The position numbers and the translations under genes are program-made. Under the pieces are notes generated by a model that saw nothing but the letters and a program-made list of their open reading frames with translations, was not told the origin of the DNA and ran no database searches. From Lachnospiraceae bacterium (GTDB taxonomy: Bacteria; Bacillota; Clostridia; Lachnospirales; Lachnospiraceae), in the NCBI GenBank assembly GCA_017623675.1, contig JAGAOO010000053.1:1-63250 (forward strand): a stretch of DNA of 63,250 nt, given 5' to 3'. This document shows, one piece after another, positions 35,942 through 44,538 of the stretch. Every line of letters begins with the position of its first letter. The first letter of the stretch is position 1.

Positions 35942-37402
35942 ATGAAAAAACGGTATGTGTTACTTAGTATCATTGTAGATTTATTGATGATAGGGCTGAT
36001 CCCTTTGAATCTCTTCGTACTTTCAATACCAGAGTGGGTTATGATTGTGGTGGCCGTCATTCTGGTAGGGATACTGGTATTATTTTATATGAAAGGAAAT
36101 GGACGCTGGATTTCAAAAGTGTTGTTGAGCCTGCTTACGATTGTATCATGTATCACTGTCTTGTTTGGAAGCTATTGTAATCCGTATTGGAATAGTGTTA
36201 TGTTTCGTGGAGGCCCGGATACACTGGTTTATGATACAGAAATAACATATGAAGAAGCGAAGGCAGATATTGATTGTGCTATGCAGGATTTAAGAAAGAC
36301 GCATCCTGCGTTTCAAAATGGAATACCGATGGAAGTAGAACAGGAATACCAGAATGTAATGACGCAGTTGCAAGCGGCAGAAACGATAGATGTTGCATTG
36401 GTAAAACAAAAGCTACAGCAGATTCTATCAGTTTTGGGAGATGGACATACCTGTTCCTATACGGTATTTCAACAGTATCATTATTTAAAAGACATTTATC
36501 CTCGAAGTCAGGAAAACTGGCAGTTGGTTCAGGTGAATGGAATGACTTTGGAACAATTATTGGAAGAATACAACAGCCTTTATTGTTATGAGGTGGAATC
36601 CTGGGGAATCCATATGTTAAAGCAGGACTTATCTACCTTGGAGGGTTTGACATTCCTAAAGATACCTATGGAGAACGGAATTGATTATACCTATGAAAAC
36701 CCACAGGGCCTGCAGGAAACTGTGACTTACTATGCAGAGGATTATGTAACATATGAGGAATACATGGCATTGAATCAGATTAGTGAATCGGAGGATACTC
36801 CATTTGTATCCTATTCCATTGATGAGGATCGGAGTCTGGCATTATTAACTCTTACTTCCTGTCAGTACAATGAAGTATATCGTAATTGCCTAAAGGAAAT
36901 GTTTACAGAGGTACAGGAAAAGGGAATTCAACATGTAGCAGTTGATATCAGAGATAATGGTGGTGGCAATTCTTTGGTCGTGAATGAATTCATCCGCTAC
37001 TTGGAAACGGAAAGTTATCAGGTGGAAACCTCTGTCTGGCGGTTGGGATGCTTCCGTCTGCCATTGGGGAGCGGAACCGTCCAAAATAAAAAGTATACAG
37101 ATTTGACATTTTCGGGAGATGTATATGTTTTAACTTCCGTAGGAAGCTTCAGTTCTGCCATGATGTTTGCAGAATATATGAAAGATAATCAATTGGGAAC
37201 CGTTATTGGAGAAGCCCCGGGAAATACGCCATCCGGGTACGGAGATATATCAGTATTCCGTCTGCCGAATACCGGTCTGTTTATGCAGGTATCTACCAAG
37301 GAATTCTATCGTGCAGATACGGATACGCAGGAGCTTCTGGTTGAGCCGGATATTGAATGTGATGCAGACGATGCATTGGAAATCTTATATCAACAATTAT
37401 AG
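35942..37402 (+). CDS. membrane-anchored S41 family peptidase
   Basis: About 486 residues. Three hydrophobic segments in the first ~85 residues anchor it. The extracytoplasmic part has the LGDGHTCS motif (His), VDIRDNGGGNS, TSVGSFSSAMMFAEYM with the serine nucleophile, and EAPGNTPSGYGD. These match the tricorn-like S41B layout (H, S, E) rather than the Ser-Lys CtpA type, and no PDZ domain is evident. The start at 35942 follows GGGGAGG; an upstream TTG at 35894 is less likely. Substrate unknown. Confidence 0.8.
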   Translation: MKKRYVLLSIIVDLLMIGLIPLNLFVLSIPEWVMIVVAVILVGILVLFYMKGNGRWISKVLLSLLTIVSCITVLFGSYCNPYWNSVMFRGGPDTLVYDTEITYEEAKADIDCAMQDLRKTHPAFQNGIPMEVEQEYQNVMTQLQAAETIDVALVKQKLQQILSVLGDGHTCSYTVFQQYHYLKDIYPRSQENWQLVQVNGMTLEQLLEEYNSLYCYEVESWGIHMLKQDLSTLEGLTFLKIPMENGIDYTYENPQGLQETVTYYAEDYVTYEEYMALNQISESEDTPFVSYSIDEDRSLALLTLTSCQYNEVYRNCLKEMFTEVQEKGIQHVAVDIRDNGGGNSLVVNEFIRYLETESYQVETSVWRLGCFRLPLGSGTVQNKKYTDLTFSGDVYVLTSVGSFSSAMMFAEYMKDNQLGTVIGEAPGNTPSGYGDISVFRLPNTGLFMQVSTKEFYRADTDTQELLVEPDIECDADDALEILYQQL

Positions 37403-37410
37403 AAAGAGGA

Positions 37411-38067
37411 ATGAATATGCGTTTAAGAAATGTAAGAGGCTCGCGGGAAACGATTGCAGCTAACGAGTATGTGATTAAAAATGAAGCAGAGTATAAAGGA
37501 AAATGGAATCAGGTATTTGGCAATGAGAATCCCATTCATATTGAAATCGGAATGGGAAAGGGTCAGTTTATTACTACACTGGCACAGCAGAATCCGGATA
37601 TTAACTACGTTGGAATTGAAAAATACTCCAGTGTTCTGATTCGAGCCATAGAAAAGCAGGAGGAATTGCAACTGCCGAATCTGTTCTTTATTCGTATGGA
37701 AGCAGAATATATTGCAGATGTCTTTGCTAAAAACGAGGTGGCACGTATTTATCTCAATTTCTCAGACCCTTGGCCGAAAGATCGCCATGCAAAACGGCGT
37801 CTGACCTCAAAGGAATTTCTGACCCGCTATAATCAGATATTGGTGCCGGAAGGTGTGGTAATATTCAAGACAGACAATCGGGAGCTATTTGATTTTTCTG
37901 TTGAGCAGGTGCCGGAGGCAGGATGGAATCTTGTGAACTGTACCTATGATTTGCATAACAGTGAATTCGTAGAGGGGAACATTATGACGGAATATGAAAC
38001 CAAGTTTGCGGCAGAAGGAAAACCGATTCACCGGCTGGTGGCAAACAGGGCTGTGGATGAGGTTTGA
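37411..38067 (+). CDS. trmB: tRNA (guanine-N7-)-methyltransferase
   Basis: 218 residues. SAM-binding IHIEIGMGKGQFI (about 45-57), YVGIEKYSSVLIRAIEK, and the family signature LNFSDPWPKDRHAKRRL (about 113-130). It methylates G46 in the tRNA variable loop. 8 nt after the S41 peptidase gene and 32 nt before the hydrolase. Confidence 0.96.
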   Translation: MNMRLRNVRGSRETIAANEYVIKNEAEYKGKWNQVFGNENPIHIEIGMGKGQFITTLAQQNPDINYVGIEKYSSVLIRAIEKQEELQLPNLFFIRMEAEYIADVFAKNEVARIYLNFSDPWPKDRHAKRRLTSKEFLTRYNQILVPEGVVIFKTDNRELFDFSVEQVPEAGWNLVNCTYDLHNSEFVEGNIMTEYETKFAAEGKPIHRLVANRAVDEV

Positions 38068-38099
38068 GGAAATGTGGATAGATGAAAGAAGGAATTGAT

Positions 38100-38843
38100 A
38101 TGTACGTCGATGAGTATGGAAAAGAAAACAAACAGATATTGGTTATGTTGCATGGGGCTAATTTTGTACATGCCTTTGGAAAACAATATGTTCTGTCCGA
38201 GAGGTATCATATCATGGTTCCTCATCTTATGGGCTTTGGAAATGAAACTCAAAAGACCTTTCATACCAGTCAGCAAATAGAAGAATTGGTTGAGTTTATA
38301 ACCGGTCTGAATCAAAAAGTTGTGTTAATTGGATTTTCTCTGGGAGCGCAGATTGCATACAAAATGATTGCAGAGCATTCGGAATTATTTTCCGCAGCTA
38401 TTATAATCAGTCCATGGCTGATTAAGAGTGATGAGATGCTGCAAGATGTTATGACTCAAAATGAAAAGCAATTCGCATCCTTTAAGAAAAGATGGATTTG
38501 CAACTTGGTTGGTTTTATGAATGGCCTGCCAAAAGATCAAAGAAAAGAATTCGTAAATCAAATGCAACAAGTAACAATAGAAACGATTCGAAATTCGGTA
38601 AACAATGGAATAACTTTGGATTCTGTGGAGGGATTTGAGAGAGTATCTATTCCGGTTATTGCTCTGGCAGGAGAAAAAGAACCGAATGAAGTAAAAGACA
38701 GCGTTAAGCTTATGGCGGAAAAGAATCCAAATTGTACTTATGAAATCTGGCAAAAAGCTGCACATAACATTCCGCCCGTGTATGCCAAGCAACTTAACCA
38801 GTTGATAATTAAAGTGGTAGCGGATGTGGAAGAGAAAGTATAA
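38100..38843 (+). CDS. alpha/beta hydrolase
   Basis: About 247 residues. LVMLHGANFVHAF (oxyanion region), LIGFSLGAQIAYKM with the GxSxG nucleophile elbow, and a C-terminal HNIPPV histidine. Small esterase/thioesterase-like fold with a helical cap. I start at 38100, where GAAGGA gives a proper spacing; an in-frame ATG 18 nt upstream has no SD. Confidence 0.85.
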   Translation: MYVDEYGKENKQILVMLHGANFVHAFGKQYVLSERYHIMVPHLMGFGNETQKTFHTSQQIEELVEFITGLNQKVVLIGFSLGAQIAYKMIAEHSELFSAAIIISPWLIKSDEMLQDVMTQNEKQFASFKKRWICNLVGFMNGLPKDQRKEFVNQMQQVTIETIRNSVNNGITLDSVEGFERVSIPVIALAGEKEPNEVKDSVKLMAEKNPNCTYEIWQKAAHNIPPVYAKQLNQLIIKVVADVEEKV

Positions 38844-38858
38844 AAACTGATAAACTGG

Positions 38859-38913
38859 AAAAACTGTTGTTAAGTGGAAGGATTAAAAATAAAACGACTT
38901 ATCAACAGTTTTT
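38859..38913 (+). terminator. terminator after the hydrolase
   Basis: 17-bp stem (AAAAACTGTTGTTAAGT / ACTTATCAACAGTTTTT, one mismatch) with a ~20-nt loop, ending in TTTTTC. Confidence 0.65.
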
Positions 38914-38997
38914 CTAGAATAAAAGGATAGAAAAACCTAGGAAAATCATTGGAATTGACTTAATTTATCAAAAAATTAAAAATATTGAAAAAAGTGC

Positions 38998-39026
38998 TTG
39001 CATTTTGGATATTGCTGGGTTATAAT
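38998..39026 (+). promoter_or_regulatory. tRNA-Lys promoter
   Basis: -35 TTGCAT (38998-39003), 17-nt spacer, perfect -10 TATAAT (39021-39026), 40 nt before the tRNA. Confidence 0.75.
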
Positions 39027-39065
39027 CATTCTTGCGTTGTGAGGTACAAGCAAACAATCAAATAT

Positions 39066-39138
39066 GCGCTTCTAGCTCATTTGGTAGAGCACCTGACTCT
39101 TAATCAGGGTGTGCGGGGTTCGAGCCCCCGGAGGCGCA
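39066..39138 (+). tRNA. tRNA-Lys(CUU)
   Basis: 73-nt cloverleaf: acceptor GCGCTTC/GAGGCGC, D arm GCTCATTTGGTAGAGC, anticodon stem CCTGA/TCAGG with loop CTCTTAA (anticodon CTT), T arm CGGGG TTCGAGC CCCCG, discriminator A. CCA is not encoded. It reads AAG. Confidence 0.96.
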
Positions 39139-39143
39139 CTTGT

Positions 39144-39192
39144 AAAGGTCCTAGTTTGACAGACATATGAGCTGTTGGGTTGGGGCTTTTTT
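39144..39192 (+). terminator. tRNA-Lys terminator
   Basis: Hairpin rich in G-U pairs (GGTCCTAGTTTGACAG / CTGTTGGGTTGGGGC) followed by eight Ts. Confidence 0.7.
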
Positions 39193-39227
39193 TTGCGCGA
39201 TATTACGAGAAAGATAATAATCATTAA

Positions 39228-39369
39228 GCGATTGTCGTGGGAACAGGATGATAAAAGGCAACGTGTATGCTTGCATACGAAGTTGCCTTTTTCAGACTGT
39301 GCAGATGTAATCTGTTAGGATTACATCTGGCGACAATCGCGACAACGAATAGCGGAGCTATGAGGTGGG
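39228..39369 (+). repeat. structured repeat unit (family A relative)
   Basis: GCGATTGTCG (39228-39237) pairs with CGACAATCGC (39331-39340) and encloses two strong hairpins: 39253-39291 (AAAAGGCAAC...GTTGCCTTTT with an inner TATGC/GCATA stem) and 39302-39329 (CAGATGTAATC/GATTACATCTG). After it come ACAACGA, a stem-loop with a GGA loop (ATAGC/GCTAT, 39349-39361) and GAGGTGGG. This tail has the same layout as in the tandem units at 25725-25964. It fills most of the 300-bp gap between tRNA-Lys and the MNT gene. Confidence 0.6.
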
Positions 39370-39375
39370 TTTCGC

Positions 39376-39404
39376 TTGAGTATGAAAATGGTGTATGGTA
39401 ATAT
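39376..39404 (+). promoter_or_regulatory. promoter of the MNT gene
   Basis: -35 TTGAGT (39376-39381), 17-nt spacer, -10 TAATAT (39399-39404) with TGG upstream. Confidence 0.5.
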
Positions 39405-39440
39405 GATAGAAACAGAGGTTGATTTGAGGGGTGATATGAA

Positions 39441-39725
39441 ATGAAAAATAATGAATATATAAAAAAAATGGTATTAGAGATTGTAAACGATTATCCAATT
39501 ACAAAAGTAAGCTTATTTGGTTCTAGAGCACAAGGTACAAATCGGGAAGATAGTGATGTTGATTTACTTATGGAATTTTCAAAACCGGTATCCTTAATTA
39601 TGATTTGTACAATTAAGGATGTTCTTGAAGAGAAATTAGGATTGAATGTGGATTTAGTACATGGTCCACTAGGGCAAGATGCTATGATTGAGATAAATGA
39701 GGTGATTGAACTATATGCAGCATGA
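39441..39725 (+). CDS. MNT-domain nucleotidyltransferase, MntA-type antitoxin
   Basis: 94 residues, minimal nucleotidyltransferase fold: SLFGSRAQGTNREDSDVDLLMEF has the GSR and DxD catalytic residues. MntA-like antitoxins of HEPN/MNT (type VII) systems adenylylate a partner HEPN RNase toxin. Such genes normally overlap or adjoin a ~110-150-residue HEPN gene. Here only a 28-codon open frame follows, so this looks like an orphan antitoxin. Confidence 0.85.
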   Translation: MKNNEYIKKMVLEIVNDYPITKVSLFGSRAQGTNREDSDVDLLMEFSKPVSLIMICTIKDVLEEKLGLNVDLVHGPLGQDAMIEINEVIELYAA

Positions 39726-39801
39726 TGTATATATTACGGTAACAGAGGAATTTCCAAAGATTCTGTCCAGTATGTTAGCGATAGATTTGAAAGAAGATTA
39801 G
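39715..39801 (+). pseudogene. 28-codon remnant, possibly C-terminal end of a HEPN toxin
   Basis: An open frame of 28 codons overlaps the end of the MNT gene by 11 nt, the arrangement in which HEPN partners usually start. The peptide (HDVYITVTEEFPKILSSML...) resembles the C-terminal helix of HEPN partners, of the form W-x-T-x(3)-D-x-P. The catalytic R-x4-6-H core is missing. I read it as a deletion product, with modest confidence; it could also be chance. Confidence 0.35.
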
Positions 39802-39816
39802 TTACTATGCTACAAT
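39787..39816 (+). promoter_or_regulatory. promoter of the radical SAM/GH3 operon
   Basis: -35 TTGAAA (39787-39792), 18-nt spacer, -10 TACAAT (39811-39816) with TGC upstream (extended -10). Start near 39823, 42 nt before the first gene. No other promoter is obvious up to 49820. Confidence 0.55.
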
Positions 39817-39864
39817 CAATTTATAAGAACTTGGTAGTTAATTATAGTAAGGGAGATAAAATAT

Positions 39865-41166
39865 ATGAAGCTGCTAATGATACATGCATGGAACGAAAAA
39901 GAAGGTTCCTACAGGGGAAAATTTTCAAGTCTGCTTTCCTATCCGTCGCTGACTCTTGCTACGTTATATTCGCTGATTCCGGAAGGAATATTTGAACGAA
40001 TTGATATCATTGATGAAAATTCCCAAGTAGTAAAATATGATAAAGAAACCTATGACCTGGTAATGATTTCCTTTGAAACCTCCTCTAGTCTTACTGCATA
40101 CAAGCACTGTAAAGAGTTTAAGGAACGGGGTGTATATGTGGTGTGTGGGGGCTACCATGCCACTGCACTACCGGATGAGGTAGGGGAGCATTGCGATACG
40201 GTGATTATCGGTCCGGCGGAGATTTCCATTCCTCAGTTTATTGAGGACTTTGTACAGGGAAAACCGCAGAAGCAATATCGCAATTATGATGTATGTGTGG
40301 CAGAATTCCCGATTCCTGCAAGGGATAGAATTACGAAGCATAAGAAGTTGAAGATTCCTGCAATTGTGGCAGACCGGGGATGCGATAACTGTTGTAAATA
40401 CTGCTCCATGAGAACCATGTGGAAGAGCAATCCACGCCCGGTGGAGCAGGTGATTCGGGAATTAAAAGAATTGAAATCAAAGATGGTCATTTTCTATGAT
40501 CCGAATTTCTTTGCCAAACGGGAATATGCACTGGAACTCATGGAAGCCATGAAACCGTTGAAAATCTTGTGGGCATCCAATGCCACGGCAGATTTCGGAT
40601 ATGACCATGAATTAATGCAGGCGGCGTATGAAAGTGGATGCCGGGGAGTGTTGATTGGACTGGAATCGGTAAACACCCAATCCTTGACCAATGCAGCCAA
40701 GCGATTTCATGATGCAGATAAATATGTAGAAATCATTGAAAATATTCATCAGCACGGAATAGCAGTCAATGGCTGTTTTGTCTTGGGCTTTGACCAGGAT
40801 ACAGAAGAGGAGTTGTTATCCTTGCCGGACCGGGTGAATAAATTAGGCTTGGATTTGTGCCGGTTTGCAATTCTTACACCATATCCGGGAACCCGATTTT
40901 ATCAGGAATACGAGGCAGCAGGACGGATTATTACCCATGACTGGAGCCGATATAATCAGCATTATGCCGTATTTCAGCCGGTGAACATGTCGCCGGAACG
41001 ATTGAATGAAATCTATCGTCAGGTGTGGAAGGAAGCTTTTAGTTGGAAACGAATTCTGAAACGGACATTTTCTTCTCCATGGCGGAAGAATCTGTATGTG
41101 TTTATTTTGTTAGGAGCAAATATCGGATTCAAGTTCTTGGGAATTGATAAGGGGCATAAGCATTGA
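39865..41166 (+). CDS. B12-type radical SAM protein 1
   Basis: 433 residues. N-terminal Rossmann-like cobalamin-binding domain (about 1-135) with the GGYHAT motif (95-100); the classical DxHxxG is replaced by DENSQ. The radical SAM core has CxxxCxxC at Cys173, Cys177 and Cys180, then FYDPNFFA, GVLIGLES and TPYPGTRFY. A hydrophobic segment near the C-terminus (NLYVFILLGANIGFKFLG) could touch the membrane. Relatives include BchE-, HpnP- and HpnR-like enzymes that methylate or rearrange unactivated carbons; this substrate is unknown. First gene of an eight-gene operon; overlaps the next by 4 nt. Confidence 0.88.
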   Translation: MKLLMIHAWNEKEGSYRGKFSSLLSYPSLTLATLYSLIPEGIFERIDIIDENSQVVKYDKETYDLVMISFETSSSLTAYKHCKEFKERGVYVVCGGYHATALPDEVGEHCDTVIIGPAEISIPQFIEDFVQGKPQKQYRNYDVCVAEFPIPARDRITKHKKLKIPAIVADRGCDNCCKYCSMRTMWKSNPRPVEQVIRELKELKSKMVIFYDPNFFAKREYALELMEAMKPLKILWASNATADFGYDHELMQAAYESGCRGVLIGLESVNTQSLTNAAKRFHDADKYVEIIENIHQHGIAVNGCFVLGFDQDTEEELLSLPDRVNKLGLDLCRFAILTPYPGTRFYQEYEAAGRIITHDWSRYNQHYAVFQPVNMSPERLNEIYRQVWKEAFSWKRILKRTFSSPWRKNLYVFILLGANIGFKFLGIDKGHKH

Positions 41167-42482
41167 AAATTACATTTATTCGATTAAATATGTTTGAACA
41201 CATCAGCTCAGATGCCATGAAGCCATTGCTGTTCGGCATCATAAAGAGTCTGACACCAGAGGAATTTGATATCGATTTTATCGATGAGCGGGCAGAGAAG
41301 TTGCCGGAGCAGATTGATTCGGATATTATTGCTTTTTCCGTAGAAACCTATACGGCAAAACGGGCGTACATATTAGCAAAGAAATACAAGACAGACAAGA
41401 ATATTATCGTAATGGGTGGTTTTCATCCAACCGTTCTGCCGGAGGAAGTATTGCAGTATGCGGATACGGTAATAGTGGGAGATGCAGAGGATACCTGGGA
41501 ACCATTTTTAAGAGATTGTCAAAAGGGAAGACCCAAGGCACGATATGTGTCCGGAGAAACCTGTAAGCTGACTGCTTTAATAGAGGACAAGAGTATATAT
41601 AAGCATAAATACTATGGAATCGGTGTGTATCAGATATCAAGAGGCTGCAAATTCAACTGCGATTTCTGCTCCATTAAAACCATGTACAAGCAGGTTCGTA
41701 GAAAAACCACAGAGGATGTGGTAAAGGAATTGACTCAGGCGAAGGAAAAAATCATTTTCTTTGTAGATGACAATCTGTTCTATGACCGGCAGTCTGCAAT
41801 GGAATTGTTCCGTGCTATGGCGCCGTTGAAGAAGAAATGGGCATGCCAGATTAGTATGGATGTGGCACAGGATGATGAGTTGCTGGCAGAAATGAAGAAG
41901 GCAGGTTGTTTTTTAGTTTTGCTGGGTTTCGAAAGTCTGAATCCTCAAAGCCTGACGACCATGAAGAAATCTGCCAATAAGGCGGCAGGAGATTATGATG
42001 AGGTTATTCAGAGGATTTATCGTCATAAGATGTTGATTTATGGAACCTTTGTATTCGGTTATGATAATGATGATAAAGGGGTATTTGATGAAACCTTTGC
42101 ATTTGCAGTACGGAATCATCTGGCAGTTACGAACTTCAATCCCCTTATACCCATGCCGGGAACACCGGTATATGACCGTATGGAGCAGGAGGGTCGGTTG
42201 TTGTATAAGAAATGGTGGCTTTCTGACCAATATCGGTATGGAGAAACGGCTTACCGTCCAAAACATATGACACCGGAAGAGTTGCGTGACGGCTGTTTGC
42301 GTATTCGTACCCGATTCTATTCGCCCGGATGTATTTTGAAACGGTTCTTTGCTAACCCGATTCATTTGCTGCCATGGAACTTTGTAGTGTTTCTGTTGGT
42401 CAATGTGATTTCCGCAAAGGAAATTCATGCAAAGCAGGGACAGATGCTTGGAGGAATTTTGAATGAAACTGACGTTGATTAA
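41163..42482 (+). CDS. B12-type radical SAM protein 2
   Basis: 439 residues, TTG start overlapping the previous stop by 4 nt. Cobalamin domain with GGFHPT and DERAE in place of DxHxxG. Iron-sulfur cysteines Cys162, Cys166, Cys169 (SRGCKFNCDFCS). FVDDNLFY, VLLGFESLNPQS, IPMPGTPVYDRMEQEGRLLYKKWW follow. Its pattern VETYTAKRAY and the KWW...Y.YGE segment group it with copies 3 and 5 rather than 1 and 4. Hydrophobic C-terminal stretch LPWNFVVFLLVNVI. Overlaps the next gene by 20 nt. Confidence 0.88.
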   Translation: MKITFIRLNMFEHISSDAMKPLLFGIIKSLTPEEFDIDFIDERAEKLPEQIDSDIIAFSVETYTAKRAYILAKKYKTDKNIIVMGGFHPTVLPEEVLQYADTVIVGDAEDTWEPFLRDCQKGRPKARYVSGETCKLTALIEDKSIYKHKYYGIGVYQISRGCKFNCDFCSIKTMYKQVRRKTTEDVVKELTQAKEKIIFFVDDNLFYDRQSAMELFRAMAPLKKKWACQISMDVAQDDELLAEMKKAGCFLVLLGFESLNPQSLTTMKKSANKAAGDYDEVIQRIYRHKMLIYGTFVFGYDNDDKGVFDETFAFAVRNHLAVTNFNPLIPMPGTPVYDRMEQEGRLLYKKWWLSDQYRYGETAYRPKHMTPEELRDGCLRIRTRFYSPGCILKRFFANPIHLLPWNFVVFLLVNVISAKEIHAKQGQMLGGILNETDVD

Positions 42483-43797
42483 ACCGAATATCGGCAGACG
42501 GGAGCATAGCCTGTATGTGGATGAGGCGAGAATGGAACCCTTGCAGCTTGGAATATTGGCAGCACTGACCCCGGAGGATGTAGAAGTGGTAATGTATGAT
42601 GACCGTATGGAGGAAATACCTTACGATGAGCCGACGGATTTGGTGGCAATTACCGTAGAGACCTTTACTGCCAGACGGGCATATGAGATTAGTGAAGAGT
42701 TTCGTAAACGAGGGGTGAAAACGGTAATGGGCGGTATGCATGCCATGTTGATATCGGAAGAAGTGGCTGAGCATTGCGACTGTGTCATGGTGGGTGATGC
42801 GGAGCCGGTTTGGAAGGAAATGATTGAAGACTGCAGAGCCGGAAGATTAAAAAATCGCTATGATGCGGTTCAGCCGGAATGTCCTCAGATGAATGTGATT
42901 ACCCGCAGGGATATATTCGAAGGAAAGGGCTATCTTCCCATTACGTTATTACAGTTTTCCAGAGGGTGTAATCACAGCTGTAGCTTTTGTGCATCTTCCG
43001 TTTATTTTAAAGCCCGGCATTATTGCAGACCGGTGGAGGATGTGATTGCAGAAATCAAATCCCAGAAACGGAAGCTGTTATTCTTTGTTGATGATAATAT
43101 TGTATGTAACCGGGAAAAAGCAAAGGAATTATTTCGTGCCTTAATTCCCCTAAAGATTCATTGGGTCAGTCAGGGAAGTATGGATATGTTGCAGGATCCG
43201 GAACTAATGGAATTAATGGTGAAAAGTGGATGCTTGGGGCTGGTCATAGGCTTTGAGTCCATTTCTCCGGACTGTATTTCGGAAATGCATAAATATACGA
43301 ATAAAAAGGGCTCCGGTAACATGTATGAATCGGAGATTGAACAGTTAAGACAGTGGGGCTTGCAGACTTGGGCGGCCTTTACCGTAGGACATGATGGAGA
43401 TACGTTGGAATCCATTCGAGCAACCTGTGATTTTGCCATTCGGAATAAGTTCACTTTTGCAGCTTTTAATATTTTAATGCCATATCCCAATACTCCCCTT
43501 TACCGGAAAATGGAGCAGGAAGGGCGGTTGTTGTATGGCGGAAAATGGTGGTTACATGAGGACTATCGATTCAACTATTGCAGCATCGTGCCAAAGAACA
43601 TGACGCCGGATGAACTGACGGAGATTTCTTTTGATTGCAGGAGAAGATTTAACAGCCCTATGTCTATTGTGAAACGGGCATTGGAGCCTCGAACGAATCT
43701 ACGAACGCCATATCGGTTTGGTACGTATTTAATATATAATCCTTTATTCCGCAAAGAGGTGTTTAAAAAGCAGGGAATGAAATTCGGATTGAAATAG
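42463..43797 (+). CDS. B12-type radical SAM protein 3
   Basis: 444 residues. SD GGAGG lies inside the end of gene 2. Cobalamin domain with VETFTARRAYEI and GGMHAM; DDRME replaces DxHxxG. Cluster cysteines Cys169, Cys173, Cys176 (SRGCNHSCSFC). FVDDNIV, LVIGFESISPD, MPYPNTPLYRKMEQEGRLLYGGKWW. Closest in pattern to copies 2 and 5. Ends 42 nt before the first GNAT-like gene; a small CCCTG/CAGGG hairpin lies in that gap. Confidence 0.88.
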   Translation: MKLTLIKPNIGRREHSLYVDEARMEPLQLGILAALTPEDVEVVMYDDRMEEIPYDEPTDLVAITVETFTARRAYEISEEFRKRGVKTVMGGMHAMLISEEVAEHCDCVMVGDAEPVWKEMIEDCRAGRLKNRYDAVQPECPQMNVITRRDIFEGKGYLPITLLQFSRGCNHSCSFCASSVYFKARHYCRPVEDVIAEIKSQKRKLLFFVDDNIVCNREKAKELFRALIPLKIHWVSQGSMDMLQDPELMELMVKSGCLGLVIGFESISPDCISEMHKYTNKKGSGNMYESEIEQLRQWGLQTWAAFTVGHDGDTLESIRATCDFAIRNKFTFAAFNILMPYPNTPLYRKMEQEGRLLYGGKWWLHEDYRFNYCSIVPKNMTPDELTEISFDCRRRFNSPMSIVKRALEPRTNLRTPYRFGTYLIYNPLFRKEVFKKQGMKFGLK

Positions 43798-43839
43798 TGC
43801 AATTCCCCTGAAGACAGGGCAACGCTGGGAGGTGTCAGC

Positions 43840-44538
43840 ATGTTAAAAGGACAGATAAAACCAATTGGAGAATATACGGAAACAGAGATTTCAGAAATGT
43901 ATACGCTGATGAATACCTTTTATGACAATGTGGAGGAAGATGTATTCCGAAGGGATTTTTTTGACAAGGATTATTGTCTGGTGTTATATCATGAAACCGG
44001 TGGACTGGTTGGATTTACCACCCAGAAATTAGTGAATTTGAACGTGGATGGCAAGGTGGTACATGGAATGTTTTCCGGCGATACCATTATTCACAAGGAC
44101 TATTGGGGGGATATTGAACTGTTTAAAGTGTGGGCAAGATTCTGGTTCGAATATGCCGAACAGTATGAGGAGTTCTACTGGTTCTTAATCTGTAAGGGAT
44201 ATAAGACCTACCGGATTCTTCCGCTGTTCTGGACAGAATTCTACCCTAGCCGAAAGGCAGAAATTCCGGCATATGAACAGAGGATTATAGATGCGTATGC
44301 TTCCTTACTTTATCCTCAGGAATACAATCCATCAACAGGTGTGATAGAATACAAATCAGTGAAGGATAAATTAAAAGAGGGTGTAGCAGACATTGGAGAA
44401 CGGGAATTGAAAAATCCGGATGTTGCTTATTTTGTAAAACGGAACCCGGATTATAAGATGGGAAATGACTTGGCATGCTTGGCAAGAATTGACCGGTCCC
44501 TATTGAAAAAACCGGTATTGGGGATGTTATTTGAATGA
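43840..44538 (+). CDS. GNAT-like acyltransferase 1 of the radical SAM operon
   Basis: 232 residues with a GNAT-like core: YCLVLYHETGGLVGFTTQKLVNLNVDGKVVHGMFSGDTIIHKDYWG, in which the last strand and loop resemble GNAT motif A. The second half (YYPSRKAEIPAYEQRII...DPDYKMGNDLACLARID-like) is family-specific. No close family recognised. It could transfer an acyl group, or bind the product of the GH3-like enzyme whose gene it overlaps by 4 nt. SD GGAGGTG. Confidence 0.6.
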   Translation: MLKGQIKPIGEYTETEISEMYTLMNTFYDNVEEDVFRRDFFDKDYCLVLYHETGGLVGFTTQKLVNLNVDGKVVHGMFSGDTIIHKDYWGDIELFKVWARFWFEYAEQYEEFYWFLICKGYKTYRILPLFWTEFYPSRKAEIPAYEQRIIDAYASLLYPQEYNPSTGVIEYKSVKDKLKEGVADIGERELKNPDVAYFVKRNPDYKMGNDLACLARIDRSLLKKPVLGMLFE

